40,822 nucleotides of DNA from Gammaproteobacteria bacterium (GCA_024277755.1 JAJRUN010000153.1:1-40822); one strand, 5' to 3'. Numbered from the stretch's first letter, positions 17,192 to 25,134 are shown. Program-made: numbers and translations. Notes: generated by a model from the letters alone, not told the origin.

Positions 17192-17222
17192 GACACGCTG
17201 AACCGTTGTTATGTCTTGATTT
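17192..17222 (+). promoter_or_regulatory. 31-bp regulatory element, copy 2 (before capsid operon)
   Basis: Shares 28 of 31 bases with 8380-8410. It could overlap a promoter: TTGTTA at 17206-17211 and TAAATA at 17228-17233, with 16 bases between them. It lies in the 166-base gap after the fibre gene and upstream of an intrinsic terminator (17298-17331), itself upstream of the capsid-region operon. Transcription starting here would meet that terminator before any gene. Confidence 0.6.
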
Positions 17223-17297
17223 AATTGTAAATATGTAACCTGATCAGAGGCAGAACGCGCCGGGTTTCCCTCTAAGTTGACCGGTCGAAGCGATAAG

Positions 17298-17331
17298 CCA
17301 GGCACTGTGCAAACGGTGTCTGGTTTTTTTT
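17298..17331 (+). terminator. Rho-independent terminator before the capsid operon
   Basis: CCAGGCAC (17298-17305) pairs with GTGTCTGG (17316-17323), with one G-T pair and a 10-base loop, followed by eight T. It ends transcription from the head-fibre gene, or acts as an attenuator between the 31-bp element and the gene at 17350, whose ribosome site (AGGAA) follows closely. Confidence 0.85.
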
Positions 17332-17349
17332 GTTTATAGGAATTGAAAA

Positions 17350-18087
17350 ATGTCGATTATTGCCGCGGAACTTAAAAAGTATTCAGCGCTAAACCGTCCC
17401 GAGGACGATACCAGCCTGACCGGTGGCGGTGTTGATACTGGTTGTATTCTTGAACTGACTCAGTTGGCGGCGAATGACACCCTTGAGGCTGTTTCTGATA
17501 ACGTCGCTGACACCATGAACCTGACCATCGATGGCCGCCTGGCCGCGGGTGATCCTGATTCAGAAGTTAACGCAATGAACGGCACTACCGTAGTGTCATT
17601 CACATCAACCTTAGAGCGTGTTTTAAAACTCAGCCTCGCCAGTGCCCCGGCTGGCAATGTCACTATCCGCCGCTCTGGCGCAGGCCCAACGGTTGCAGTG
17701 ATACCTGCAGGCAAAACCAAGGCCTCTATTTTATTTATTGGCTCAGCCTCTGAGGCTGGCGCGGTAACCCGTTGCGAAAAAGAATTTTGGAAAAACGAAA
17801 ACGCCACGCTCACCCTGGCCGCGGCAAAAGTGACATTGACGGCTGATCCCAGCGCCGTGGTTCGCATTGCCGTCGAAACAGCTAAAAACGACAGCACCAC
17901 CATCGCCAACCGCAAGGCCACACCAGCCGGGGTTAGCTTTGTTGATGACAGTGTTGATGTCAACGTGCCCGGCAACCAGCTCGAGGCTAGCTCAGTGATT
18001 GGTGTATGGATAGAGCAGGCACTTAATGCCGGCCATGCAGCGCTTAAATCGACTTATACAACTCAAATCGCCGGGACTACAACCTAA
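17350..18087 (+). CDS. Putative virion structural protein, Ig/beta-rich
   Basis: A 245-aa protein rich in Thr, Ala and Val with many predicted beta strands. The central stretch (residues about 60-160) alternates strands like an Ig-type or cupin-like virion domain. It starts at ATG 17350 with AGGAA upstream and opens the operon leading to the capsid gene. It overlaps the next gene by one base (TAATG). A head decoration or head-fibre role is likely from context, but no family can be named with certainty. Confidence 0.55.
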   Translation: MSIIAAELKKYSALNRPEDDTSLTGGGVDTGCILELTQLAANDTLEAVSDNVADTMNLTIDGRLAAGDPDSEVNAMNGTTVVSFTSTLERVLKLSLASAPAGNVTIRRSGAGPTVAVIPAGKTKASILFIGSASEAGAVTRCEKEFWKNENATLTLAAAKVTLTADPSAVVRIAVETAKNDSTTIANRKATPAGVSFVDDSVDVNVPGNQLEASSVIGVWIEQALNAGHAALKSTYTTQIAGTTT

Positions 18088-18440
18088 TGACAACGTTTAT
18101 TTGTAAAGGCCCAATCGTTGGCGCGATCAGCCAGGCGGACATTGATGATTCAGTGGCCGCCGTTGCTCGTGGTGAATTAAATAAGGCTATCCAACAGGAA
18201 GCGCTCGGACATAACAAGCGCGGCATCGTAAAACAGGTTACAGCCAAAAAAGGCGGCATCTCAATCGATGGAAACGGCGAGATTGAAACAGTTGAGCCAA
18301 CCGCAAAGGAAATCATTGAGCCGTGTGGTCACGATCTAACCGCATTAATCGAGGCTGTGCCGTTTGATGGCCTTGAGTATGAAGTGATTTGCCCGGGTTG
18401 CGGCAACGTGGTGGCAGTGAAACGGGTGGCGGATCAATAA
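18087..18440 (+). CDS. Small protein with C-terminal zinc ribbon
   Basis: A 117-aa protein, ATG overlapping the previous stop codon. Near the C-terminus it has P-C-G-H-D and then C-P-G-C-G, a possible Cys/His zinc site. The N-terminal half is hydrophilic and helical. It lies among the capsid-region genes. Function unknown; an assembly or decoration role is possible. Confidence 0.6.
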   Translation: MTTFICKGPIVGAISQADIDDSVAAVARGELNKAIQQEALGHNKRGIVKQVTAKKGGISIDGNGEIETVEPTAKEIIEPCGHDLTALIEAVPFDGLEYEVICPGCGNVVAVKRVADQ

Positions 18441-18752
18441 GTGAAGGCTGGCGAACACGGCATCATTGCCAGAATCAACACCGATTTTGATCTTGGTGGC
18501 GCTACAAACTTTAGTCTGCATGTCGAGCGGCCAGTCGGTGATGGTTTCGATGTAGCCAACGAGCGTTTTACGGTTGGCCAGGTAGATATTGAAACAGACG
18601 AAGGCATGTTTTTGGCAAATAAACATGTGATGTTTACCACTGCCGAGGGTGAGTTCCCGGTCGCCAATGATTACGACTTGAAACTGACTGTTGATTTTGG
18701 TGCAGGTAAGCGCTTGAAGACAATCAACAAGATTTTAACGGTTGATGAGTAA
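18441..18752 (+). CDS. Small structural-region protein, hypothetical
   Basis: A 103-aa acidic beta-rich protein with a GTG start directly after the previous stop codon. It alternates hydrophobic strands (N-F-S-L-H-V-E, D-L-K-L-T-V-D-F). No motif is known. It lies between the zinc-ribbon protein and the capsid polyprotein in one tight operon, so a virion or assembly role is likely. Confidence 0.55.
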   Translation: MKAGEHGIIARINTDFDLGGATNFSLHVERPVGDGFDVANERFTVGQVDIETDEGMFLANKHVMFTTAEGEFPVANDYDLKLTVDFGAGKRLKTINKILTVDE

Positions 18753-18764
18753 CGGAGTTTTTAG

Positions 18765-21332
18765 ATGGTAGCACTGGCAAGAGTATTTAGGCTTGATTCG
18801 TCGTCCCCGGACGGGGTTCATCGTTTCATGGGTGATTACCTGGATGGGAAATCACTGGCAGAGGGTAAAAAGTCTGTCGTCGTCACCATTACCCGCACGG
18901 GTACTTTTCACGACCCACGCTATGGCGAGTTTGATATCTCTAAAGAGATGCTGCTGTCGATGGTGCGCAACTTTGACGCCGATGTGTTCGGTCAAAAGAT
19001 TGTGTTGGATGTGTCGCACAACCCAGGCAATGGGGCGGCTGGTTTTTTTAAACGCATATTCCTGGATGGGAACAAGCTCAGAGGCGAGGTCGAGCTAACA
19101 GATTACGGCATAGAGTCTATTACCAAAAAAGGCTTTATCTATCTGTCTGCAGAGTTTTCCGAAAATTTCACCGACAACGAGGCGCGCAAGCAACACGGCC
19201 CCACTTTATTAGGCGCCGGGCTTACGCCTCGTCCATGTATTAAACGACTGGATCCGGTTCAGTTGGCCGAGGGTGACACCGAGGATGATGTGCCGGTCTA
19301 TATCAGCGAACGAATTATTAAACGTTTAAGTGAGGAACGTACAATGTGGAAAGAACTTATTAAGCAGCTGGGCGAAAAGCTGGGCAGTTTGAAATTGGCC
19401 GAGAGCATCGTTAAAAAACTTTGTCTGTCTTTCGAGGATGGCCTGAAAGGTGTCAGCGATGAAGCTCAAGCCAAGCTTTTAATGGAAAACTTTTTTACTA
19501 CCTGTGAGGCTTCAACTAAGCAATTGGCTGAGACTGGTGGTAATGCGGTTATCAATCTTTCAATGCCGGACACCGGTTTGAGTGTGGCGGATGTAAAAAA
19601 ACTATTTGACGAGCAACGCGAGGCCGAGGCTGAAACAACCCGTAAGTTGGCAGAACAGTTAGACGGCAACGTTAACCTGTATAAAAAGCTGTTGAATGAA
19701 GCCGACGGTCTCAAGGATCTGCCTGATGATCAGAAAAACATTCTATTATCTGTAGCTGATTCATTTACGGCCGAAATGCCAGAGGCAACGGTTCGCCTGT
19801 TAGCCGAGCAACAGATCGAGCTTGGCAACAAGATGAGTATTTCGTTGCAGCTTGCCACCAAAGGATTTCAAGGTGGTCAGGGTAGCGTTCAGGTGAGTGT
19901 TGACGAAAGCAACAGCATCAAATCTCTTGAGGAGACGATTCTCAAGGCGCTGCGCCAGACCTCACAGCACAGCCAGGGCACTCTGATCCTAGCCGAAGAG
20001 ATGCATCCGTTCTGTACTCTTGTGCTGGAAGAGTTTGACCGTCTCAATGCGCCGCAGCTGATCCGTGAGCACAAGTTGTTGGCCGGTGGCGAAACATCAA
20101 TCAGTGATACCAGTCTGCCGAAAAACTTTATCCGCACAGTGATCCGTGAATCTTTGTCTGATTTGAATGTGCTTCATTTAGTGCAAACACTGACAGATTT
20201 TGGCGCTACGGCAACGACCGATATTCCTTATGAAACCCGAGACACAAGCGGCGTCTTGAATGACGGTATTGTTTACGAGGGTCAGCCAATCCATCGCGCC
20301 AGCGTTAGCCAATCCATGGATCTGGCCTATGTGTTGCCGATGAAACTGGCCTTTTTGATCAGTAATGAGGTGATGCACTTTACTCAGACCAGTCGTATCG
20401 ACTGGAACGCCTACGCTCGTAATGTCGAGAGTAACGCACGCGTGATGCGTGAACTGATTGCTCGCCGTATTTGCAATGAATTACAACGTTCTGCCGATGC
20501 TTATATGGCGGTTGATGTTGCGGCTGAGGGTATCGATGGCCAGTTGGATGGTGCCACTAGCGTGGTCAAGACTGCACAGTTCCCGATTGTTCGCCCACAT
20601 CAGCAGTATGATCTGAAAGGTAATGCAGTCGGCAGCGCAGAGAATGCCATCACTATTCGTTTGGATGGCACTGCAATTGATGCTTATGACGGCAGCGGTG
20701 ATCAGGCGGTTGGTACTTATTACCGTGTGACTAATTACAATCTGGGTTATATCCAGTTTGTGGATCAAACCGGCACACTTGCAACGCCGCCAAACGCCGC
20801 CGGTGTTGATAACATCGATTACAGCTATGCCACCAACGTTGAGAAATTTGATCTTGATACTGGCACCACTGAGCTGGGTCTGCACCTTAATGGTCTGTTG
20901 CGAACGGTCGGCAATCGCAAGGCGATGATGGACGGTGATCGTTATGTTAAACCTAACTTTATGTTGATGAGTCCACAGCTTAACAACACCATTACCAACG
21001 CCAACAATTTCGAGGTTGATTCCAAGCGTAACGGCACAGATACAAACAACGACGGCGACCTGGAGAAGGTGAAGGGTGTTGCCGCATTTGGTACCAATGC
21101 GCCTGCGGTTGATCTTGGTGATGAGCGTTTGATTCTTGGTCAGCGTGGCACCTTGACCTATACCATCACCAAGCCTTTCACCACGGGCGAACCCTTCGAG
21201 GCGGTTAATGCTGCTGGCAAGGCAATCGGTAAGAAACAGGCCTACGGTGAAGAGTACAGCGCCATCAAGGTGCCGACTCCAATCCGCAATCGCCTGACCT
21301 CTGTACTGGCTTACTCAGCTGGCAGTCGTTAA
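18765..21332 (+). CDS. Fused head-maturation protease, scaffold and major capsid protein
   Basis: An 855-aa polyprotein. Residues about 1-185 resemble the Mu gpI-type head-maturation protease: the V-V-V-T-I-T-R-T-G-T-F strand, K-I-V-L-D-V-S-H-N-P, and Y-L-S-A-E-F-S followed by L-L-G-A-G-L-T. Residues about 190-390 are charged, helical and Leu-rich, as expected of an internal scaffold. Residues about 400-855 resemble a phage major capsid protein, with L-P-K-N-F-I-R-T-V-I-R-E near 450 and an A-F-G-T-N/L-G-Q-R-G-T-L C-terminal region. The protease would release and degrade the scaffold after assembly. ATG 18765 follows ACGGAG. In most phages these are two or three separate genes. No frameshift or break is seen. 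Confidence 0.8.
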   Translation: MVALARVFRLDSSSPDGVHRFMGDYLDGKSLAEGKKSVVVTITRTGTFHDPRYGEFDISKEMLLSMVRNFDADVFGQKIVLDVSHNPGNGAAGFFKRIFLDGNKLRGEVELTDYGIESITKKGFIYLSAEFSENFTDNEARKQHGPTLLGAGLTPRPCIKRLDPVQLAEGDTEDDVPVYISERIIKRLSEERTMWKELIKQLGEKLGSLKLAESIVKKLCLSFEDGLKGVSDEAQAKLLMENFFTTCEASTKQLAETGGNAVINLSMPDTGLSVADVKKLFDEQREAEAETTRKLAEQLDGNVNLYKKLLNEADGLKDLPDDQKNILLSVADSFTAEMPEATVRLLAEQQIELGNKMSISLQLATKGFQGGQGSVQVSVDESNSIKSLEETILKALRQTSQHSQGTLILAEEMHPFCTLVLEEFDRLNAPQLIREHKLLAGGETSISDTSLPKNFIRTVIRESLSDLNVLHLVQTLTDFGATATTDIPYETRDTSGVLNDGIVYEGQPIHRASVSQSMDLAYVLPMKLAFLISNEVMHFTQTSRIDWNAYARNVESNARVMRELIARRICNELQRSADAYMAVDVAAEGIDGQLDGATSVVKTAQFPIVRPHQQYDLKGNAVGSAENAITIRLDGTAIDAYDGSGDQAVGTYYRVTNYNLGYIQFVDQTGTLATPPNAAGVDNIDYSYATNVEKFDLDTGTTELGLHLNGLLRTVGNRKAMMDGDRYVKPNFMLMSPQLNNTITNANNFEVDSKRNGTDTNNDGDLEKVKGVAAFGTNAPAVDLGDERLILGQRGTLTYTITKPFTTGEPFEAVNAAGKAIGKKQAYGEEYSAIKVPTPIRNRLTSVLAYSAGSR
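19344..21332 (+). CDS. Nested in-frame scaffold-capsid product (internal start)
   Basis: An ATG in the same frame at residue 194 of the polyprotein is preceded by TGAGGA with a 7-base spacer, a better ribosome site than many real genes here have. It lies exactly at the protease-scaffold boundary. Starting here would give a 662-aa scaffold-capsid protein without protease, in excess over the full-length form. Mu (gpI/gpZ) and lambda (C/Nu3) make scaffold from internal starts in the same way. That this start is used is inference. Confidence 0.5.
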   Translation: MWKELIKQLGEKLGSLKLAESIVKKLCLSFEDGLKGVSDEAQAKLLMENFFTTCEASTKQLAETGGNAVINLSMPDTGLSVADVKKLFDEQREAEAETTRKLAEQLDGNVNLYKKLLNEADGLKDLPDDQKNILLSVADSFTAEMPEATVRLLAEQQIELGNKMSISLQLATKGFQGGQGSVQVSVDESNSIKSLEETILKALRQTSQHSQGTLILAEEMHPFCTLVLEEFDRLNAPQLIREHKLLAGGETSISDTSLPKNFIRTVIRESLSDLNVLHLVQTLTDFGATATTDIPYETRDTSGVLNDGIVYEGQPIHRASVSQSMDLAYVLPMKLAFLISNEVMHFTQTSRIDWNAYARNVESNARVMRELIARRICNELQRSADAYMAVDVAAEGIDGQLDGATSVVKTAQFPIVRPHQQYDLKGNAVGSAENAITIRLDGTAIDAYDGSGDQAVGTYYRVTNYNLGYIQFVDQTGTLATPPNAAGVDNIDYSYATNVEKFDLDTGTTELGLHLNGLLRTVGNRKAMMDGDRYVKPNFMLMSPQLNNTITNANNFEVDSKRNGTDTNNDGDLEKVKGVAAFGTNAPAVDLGDERLILGQRGTLTYTITKPFTTGEPFEAVNAAGKAIGKKQAYGEEYSAIKVPTPIRNRLTSVLAYSAGSR

Positions 21333-21348
21333 TCCCACTTAAAAGCAA

Positions 21349-21373
21349 GGCGCGTCCTAATACAGGGCGCGCC
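21349..21373. other. Strong hairpin after the capsid gene
   Basis: GGCGCGTCCT (21349-21358) pairs with AGGGCGCGCC (21364-21373) over 10 bp with one G-T pair and the loop AATAC. No T-tract follows, so it is not a typical intrinsic terminator. It sits between the highly expressed capsid gene and the next ribosome site. It may stabilise the capsid mRNA end or reduce read-through. Confidence 0.6.
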
Positions 21374-21390
21374 ATAAATGCGAGGTGAAT

Positions 21391-21912
21391 ATGAAAAAAT
21401 TTCCATTTACAAATTCCAGCGACAAGATCGTACACCTTGGCCCGGTCACTATCTGGCCCGGTCAAACACGCGAGGTTGACCCGCGTGATTTGCCTAATGC
21501 TGAAACGGCTAAGGCCAAACCAGTCGACGATAATGCACCACAGTTGTCTGAGCTGGAAAAAGCAGCCATGGCGATTGTTAGCAAAAAAGTAGCTGATGTT
21601 GTGATGGCATTGCCTGACCTATCGGATGAAATGCTGGTTCTGGTTGAGCAGGCCGATGCTAAAAATTCGCGTGTCGGTGTCATCAAGGCTTTGGCCGAGG
21701 AAAAGCTGGTTCGATCTCAGTGTTTTGCTGCGGTGAAAGAGATCCTGGTTCAGGATAGTTCTACCATCATCGAAACACTCGAGGCGTTAGAGCTTGCAGA
21801 ACTTAATACTCTGGAAGCTGCCGAGAATGCGCAAGCAGCACCACGGGCTGAGCTGTTGACTGCCATCGCCGCCGATCGTCTGCGTCGTGCTGATGAGGAA
21901 GGTGGTGAGTAA
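21391..21912 (+). CDS. Hypothetical head-neck region protein
   Basis: A 173-aa acidic protein. The N-terminus (MKKFPFTNSS, then W-P-G-Q-T-R-E-V-D) resembles short beta-barrel phage proteins that handle the edge of structural assemblies. The rest is helical with Ala/Glu-rich repeats (E-A-L-E-L-A-E-L). The start ATG 21391 follows GCGAGGTGA; the in-frame GTG six bases earlier is less likely. Function unknown. Confidence 0.55.
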   Translation: MKKFPFTNSSDKIVHLGPVTIWPGQTREVDPRDLPNAETAKAKPVDDNAPQLSELEKAAMAIVSKKVADVVMALPDLSDEMLVLVEQADAKNSRVGVIKALAEEKLVRSQCFAAVKEILVQDSSTIIETLEALELAELNTLEAAENAQAAPRAELLTAIAADRLRRADEEGGE

Positions 21913-22078
21913 TAGCGAGCCACAAGAAACGATTATCGAAGGCTTCGATGATCAAAGCGATGACGAGCTTCGCCAATTAAAGGCGGGGCTCGAAGTCGGC
22001 TCGGATGAATGGGCGGCTGTGAGTGCCGAGCTTGACGCACGGATCTTGCCGCAAGCTGGTGAAGGTGGGGATTATTAA
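21905..22078 (+). CDS. Small acidic hypothetical protein
   Basis: A 57-aa protein very rich in Glu and Asp. I place the start at GTG 21905, which has GAGGA upstream and overlaps the previous gene by 8 bases. Upstream in-frame GTG and ATG codons (21887, 21893) are possible. It overlaps the endolysin start (TAATG). No motif; function unknown. Confidence 0.5.
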   Translation: MSNSEPQETIIEGFDDQSDDELRQLKAGLEVGSDEWAAVSAELDARILPQAGEGGDY

Positions 22079-22587
22079 TGGCAAGCCGTGATTTAAACGA
22101 CCTACACCCAGAGATGAGATCTCGCACTGAAGAGTTTTTGGATCATTGCGAGTTTTGCGGTCTCAGTGTTTTGATTTATTGCACCAAACGCGACTTTGAA
22201 GAACAGGCGCGCTTATTTCGTCAGGGTCGATCTTTGTCTGAAATTATGGCTAAGGCCGACGAACTCAGCGACAAGTGGGGTCGTCCTGACCTTGCAAAGA
22301 TTTTGATGGATGTTGGCCCTCAGATGGGGCTGATTATTGTTACCAATGCCGGGCCTGGGCAGTCAATGCATAACTATGCTTTAGCCGCCGACGGGGTGCC
22401 ACTGCGAGATGGCAAGCCGGTATGGGGTAACTCAGATCCAGACGATAAAAACGTTTGGCACAATTATGGTCTAAACGCGGTTTCTGCTGGGCTTGAGTGG
22501 GCTGGTCATTGGCTCCGATTTAAAGAATTACCCCACACCCAACTGCCAGGTTATGACTGGCGTGAATTGATTCGGGAGGCTGTGTAA
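22078..22587 (+). CDS. Endolysin, M15 (VanY / L-Ala-D-Glu peptidase-like)
   Basis: A 169-aa peptidoglycan peptidase with the zinc-binding layout of the M15 family: S-M-H-N-Y-A-L-A-A-D near residue 100 (metal-binding His and Asp), and F-K-E-L-P-H-T-Q near 145 (catalytic Glu and metal-binding His). It has no signal peptide, so it needs the adjacent holin. The length is usual for T5-type phage endopeptidases. Canonical members read S-x-H-x-x-G-x-A-x-D; here the Gly is replaced by Ala, which is within known variation. It is followed directly by two membrane proteins, forming a lysis cassette placed between capsid and neck genes. Confidence 0.8.
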   Translation: MASRDLNDLHPEMRSRTEEFLDHCEFCGLSVLIYCTKRDFEEQARLFRQGRSLSEIMAKADELSDKWGRPDLAKILMDVGPQMGLIIVTNAGPGQSMHNYALAADGVPLRDGKPVWGNSDPDDKNVWHNYGLNAVSAGLEWAGHWLRFKELPHTQLPGYDWRELIREAV

Positions 22588-23198
22588 TGGATCCGATCTC
22601 TCTGCTAACAATAGGCAAGACCTTGCTTGACGCCGGTCCAGCGATGATTCGTGGCATCGGCAATCTGTTTGGCGGTAAGACCGCCGAAGTAGTGAACACC
22701 GCGGCCAACATTGTTGAATCTGTGCGTGGAGCAAAAAAACCAGAGGCCGCCTTGGTTGATCGTCTGCAGGGTTTGCCTGCCGAATATCTGGTGGAGCTGG
22801 AAAAGGTCACCGGCGAGATCAAGGTGGAACTGGCTAAGGTTGATGAGCGGCGTGAGGCTAACCGTTTGCAGGCTGACGCCGAAGGAGTTGATCAGTTTAA
22901 TAAACGCATTAACCAACATGAGGGCACTGCTGCAGATCTAAAAACAATGCCTGTGCTCGGTAGGTTGATGTTGTTTTTGAGAGGTTGTCAGCGTCCGGTA
23001 TGGGGCTTTGGTGTGTTGTATATGGATGTGATGTTGATCGTTAAAGATGCCCAACTACCAGAGGGAAATTACTTCGGTTTAATGATGTTGATCATCAATC
23101 TGTTGGTGCTTGGTTTTTTGTTTGGTGAGCGGGCAGTTTTGAATCTGCAGCCGTTGATTTTGCGTATTGTCGATTCAGTATTTGGAAAGGGTAAATGA
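22587..23198 (+). CDS. Holin-like membrane protein (GTA-holin 3TM type)
   Basis: A 203-aa protein. It has a helical, charged N-terminal half with a coiled-coil-like K-V-E-L-A-K-V-D-E-R-R segment, then about two or three membrane helices between residues 128 and 195 (around P-V-W-G-F-G-V-L-Y and the M-M-L-I-I-N-L-L-V-L stretch). The R-P-V-W and G-E-R-A-V positions fit the 3TM holin family of phages and gene transfer agents. The ATG follows GGGAGG and overlaps the endolysin stop codon. It would permeabilise the inner membrane at lysis. Confidence 0.65.
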   Translation: MDPISLLTIGKTLLDAGPAMIRGIGNLFGGKTAEVVNTAANIVESVRGAKKPEAALVDRLQGLPAEYLVELEKVTGEIKVELAKVDERREANRLQADAEGVDQFNKRINQHEGTAADLKTMPVLGRLMLFLRGCQRPVWGFGVLYMDVMLIVKDAQLPEGNYFGLMMLIINLLVLGFLFGERAVLNLQPLILRIVDSVFGKGK

Positions 23199-23557
23199 TG
23201 CCGGCGGAAAGAGTGATAGAACACGCTACGCTTTTGCTTTATGCCCTGGCGATGATTTCCGGCGGAATTGGTGGCTGTGCGGTTGCCAGTCATGGCCTGC
23301 TTAGATCTGGTCGGTCGCGTTTATCTTTCTTTTTTGCTTATGCAGTTATCGGGATGATGTTCGGCGCCTTGGTGTTGGCTTATGGGACAGCATTCGGCGT
23401 CAGCACTGAAACTGTCGATAATATTATTGGTAACAGTCTTTTAGCTGGGGCGGCTGGATCTATTTCGCTGGCATCGACAAATATTTCGGCTCGCTGGGTA
23501 TTAAAAAGGCTAGGCATCGAGGTTCAAGTAACTGTTAAAAAGCGGGGTGATGAATAA
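23195..23557 (+). CDS. Small membrane protein, second holin or antiholin candidate
   Basis: A 120-aa protein with about three hydrophobic segments (residues about 10-32, 44-66 and a weaker one near 78-95) and a basic C-terminus (V-K-K-R-G-D-E). Two adjacent ATG codons (23195, 23198) both lie close to AAAGGG. It overlaps the upstream holin-like gene and the downstream gene by a few bases. Membrane topology and lysis-cassette position suggest a holin or antiholin. Confidence 0.6.
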   Translation: MMPAERVIEHATLLLYALAMISGGIGGCAVASHGLLRSGRSRLSFFFAYAVIGMMFGALVLAYGTAFGVSTETVDNIIGNSLLAGAAGSISLASTNISARWVLKRLGIEVQVTVKKRGDE

Positions 23558-24177
23558 TGCCCGGCACCATGTCAAAAGCCGACCTGGTATTTGATCTTAA
23601 ACAGATCCTGATGGATGCGAAAAAGGAATTTAGCACCAGCGGTAATCGTGAGTTTGAGTTGTTTCTGGATCAGGCGGCGCTAGCTTTTTGTCGATACCGT
23701 AAGCGCACTCTATTGGGTGAGTTGTCGCTGGTGGCTGATCAGTTTAATTATGCCGCGCCGGCGGATATTGTTGCGCCTAAGTTTGGCTTGTGGGGTCGCA
23801 ATGAACAACGCTGCCGTGATCCTTGGGCGACCAACTACCCGGGTTGTTTGCCATGCTTGCGCCAGGTGGAGGATGAGTTGCACCTGGACCCAGCACCAAG
23901 CGCTGAACAGATCGCCGAGTTGGGCAGCGCCTATAAGTTTTATTATTTTGCTAGCCATCACATCGACAAGGCCGCTGCCAATACCACCATTAAAGCCGCT
24001 GACCGTGATTTGCTGTTGTTGCGGGCCACGGTTTTCGCGCTGCAGTCGCTGGCCAATAAAAACATTAACAAGCCTGTGCAACTGGGTAGCAGTGGTGTCG
24101 GCAGTATGCCTAAAAATGGCACCCCTCAAGGCTTGGCCAAAGAGTTGCTGGAGCAGTTTGAGAGGCTGGCAGCATGA
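23557..24177 (+). CDS. Putative head-tail connector / adaptor protein
   Basis: A 206-aa mostly helical protein, first of the neck gene group, with a helical N-terminus typical of connector folds and a Cys-rich middle (C-R-D-P-W...C-L-P-C-L). It is followed by an HK97 gp10-like protein and a tail-terminator-like protein, the usual order for a siphovirus neck. Identification rests on position and predicted fold rather than a clear motif. Confidence 0.5.
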   Translation: MPGTMSKADLVFDLKQILMDAKKEFSTSGNREFELFLDQAALAFCRYRKRTLLGELSLVADQFNYAAPADIVAPKFGLWGRNEQRCRDPWATNYPGCLPCLRQVEDELHLDPAPSAEQIAELGSAYKFYYFASHHIDKAAANTTIKAADRDLLLLRATVFALQSLANKNINKPVQLGSSGVGSMPKNGTPQGLAKELLEQFERLAA

Positions 24178-24665
24178 GCCGTTCAGGTTTAGCGTTTGAG
24201 TTTGGCGGGCCTGCGTTTCATGCCGCCCTGTTGCAAGCACCAATGAAACTGACCCAGGAGCTGGATAAGGCGGTGGGTCGATCAGTGCTGACATTGGCGC
24301 GCACGGCCAAGATCAAGGCGCCGAAGGCTCACTCAGATCTGACTAATTCGATTAAATCGATACAGCCGTCACCACTGGAGGGGCATGTAGCCTCTGGTAT
24401 GGCTCACGCCACACTGGTGGCCGAGCAGACCGGCGCCCAGGGTGTGCCGCCTGAGCAGTCGATTCTGGACTGGATACGGGTAAAAAACATCGAACCAAAC
24501 GACCCGGAGATGGACCAGCAGGATTTGGCCTATGTGATTGCTCGTTCTATCTCTGCCAAGGGCACACCGGCCGACGACTACCTGGTGGAGACAATGGCCG
24601 AGCACAAGGATGAAGTGAACAGCCGCTTTGATCAGGCAATCGCCAGAGCCTTGGAGGCTATCTAA
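24174..24665 (+). CDS. HK97 gp10-like neck / head closure protein
   Basis: A 163-aa protein whose N-terminal third has A-R-T-A-K-I-K-A-P-K...S-D-L-T-N-S-I-K, followed by A-T-L-V-A-E-Q-T-G. This strand-turn pattern is common in HK97 gp10-family tail-completion proteins. It starts with ATG overlapping the previous stop codon (ATGA). It would connect the neck to the tail tube. Confidence 0.65.
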   Translation: MSRSGLAFEFGGPAFHAALLQAPMKLTQELDKAVGRSVLTLARTAKIKAPKAHSDLTNSIKSIQPSPLEGHVASGMAHATLVAEQTGAQGVPPEQSILDWIRVKNIEPNDPEMDQQDLAYVIARSISAKGTPADDYLVETMAEHKDEVNSRFDQAIARALEAI

Positions 24666-24667
24666 GC

Positions 24668-25123
24668 ATGATGGGAATCAAACCAATCGAGAGCATCAAG
24701 GAGCGTAAACAGGCCTTTTATGAGGCGCTGGTTGCAGCCCTGGGCAATCGCAAGATCAAACGCACCCTGACCGATTATCGACAGCACAGCGCCGCTGAAA
24801 TGAAAAAAGGCGTGGTGATGATGGTCGGCGATGGTGAGGGTGGTTATAGCAACGCCAAAGGCATGGCCGCAAAAGAGGGCACGACCTATTTTTTGTTGGT
24901 GGCCCACCTGGAAGTCAGCGACAACAACAGCGCCACCATGGGGCGCAGTGTTGAGGATGCCGAGGACGACCTGATCGAAGAGTTTAAACAGTTTGTAAAG
25001 ACCGGGATCTCGGGTCTGAATCTGCAATTGGAAAACATTAAACAGTCTCGTCAATTGGAAGCACCAATGGGCTGGATAGTGGCAAAAATTAGCGCGGGTG
25101 CGCCGAGATCAACCCTTAGTTAA
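24668..25123 (+). CDS. Putative tail terminator protein
   Basis: A 151-aa protein directly before the major tail gene, the usual location of the tail terminator (lambda gpU-like). It is alpha/beta and has an acidic helix (V-E-D-A-E-D-D-L-I-E-E-F) in the second half, as in gpU-type folds that cap the tube. Two ATG codons (24668, 24671) are possible starts. The assignment is mainly by synteny. Confidence 0.55.
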   Translation: MMGIKPIESIKERKQAFYEALVAALGNRKIKRTLTDYRQHSAAEMKKGVVMMVGDGEGGYSNAKGMAAKEGTTYFLLVAHLEVSDNNSATMGRSVEDAEDDLIEEFKQFVKTGISGLNLQLENIKQSRQLEAPMGWIVAKISAGAPRSTLS

Positions 25124-25134
25124 GGAGCAAGGTA

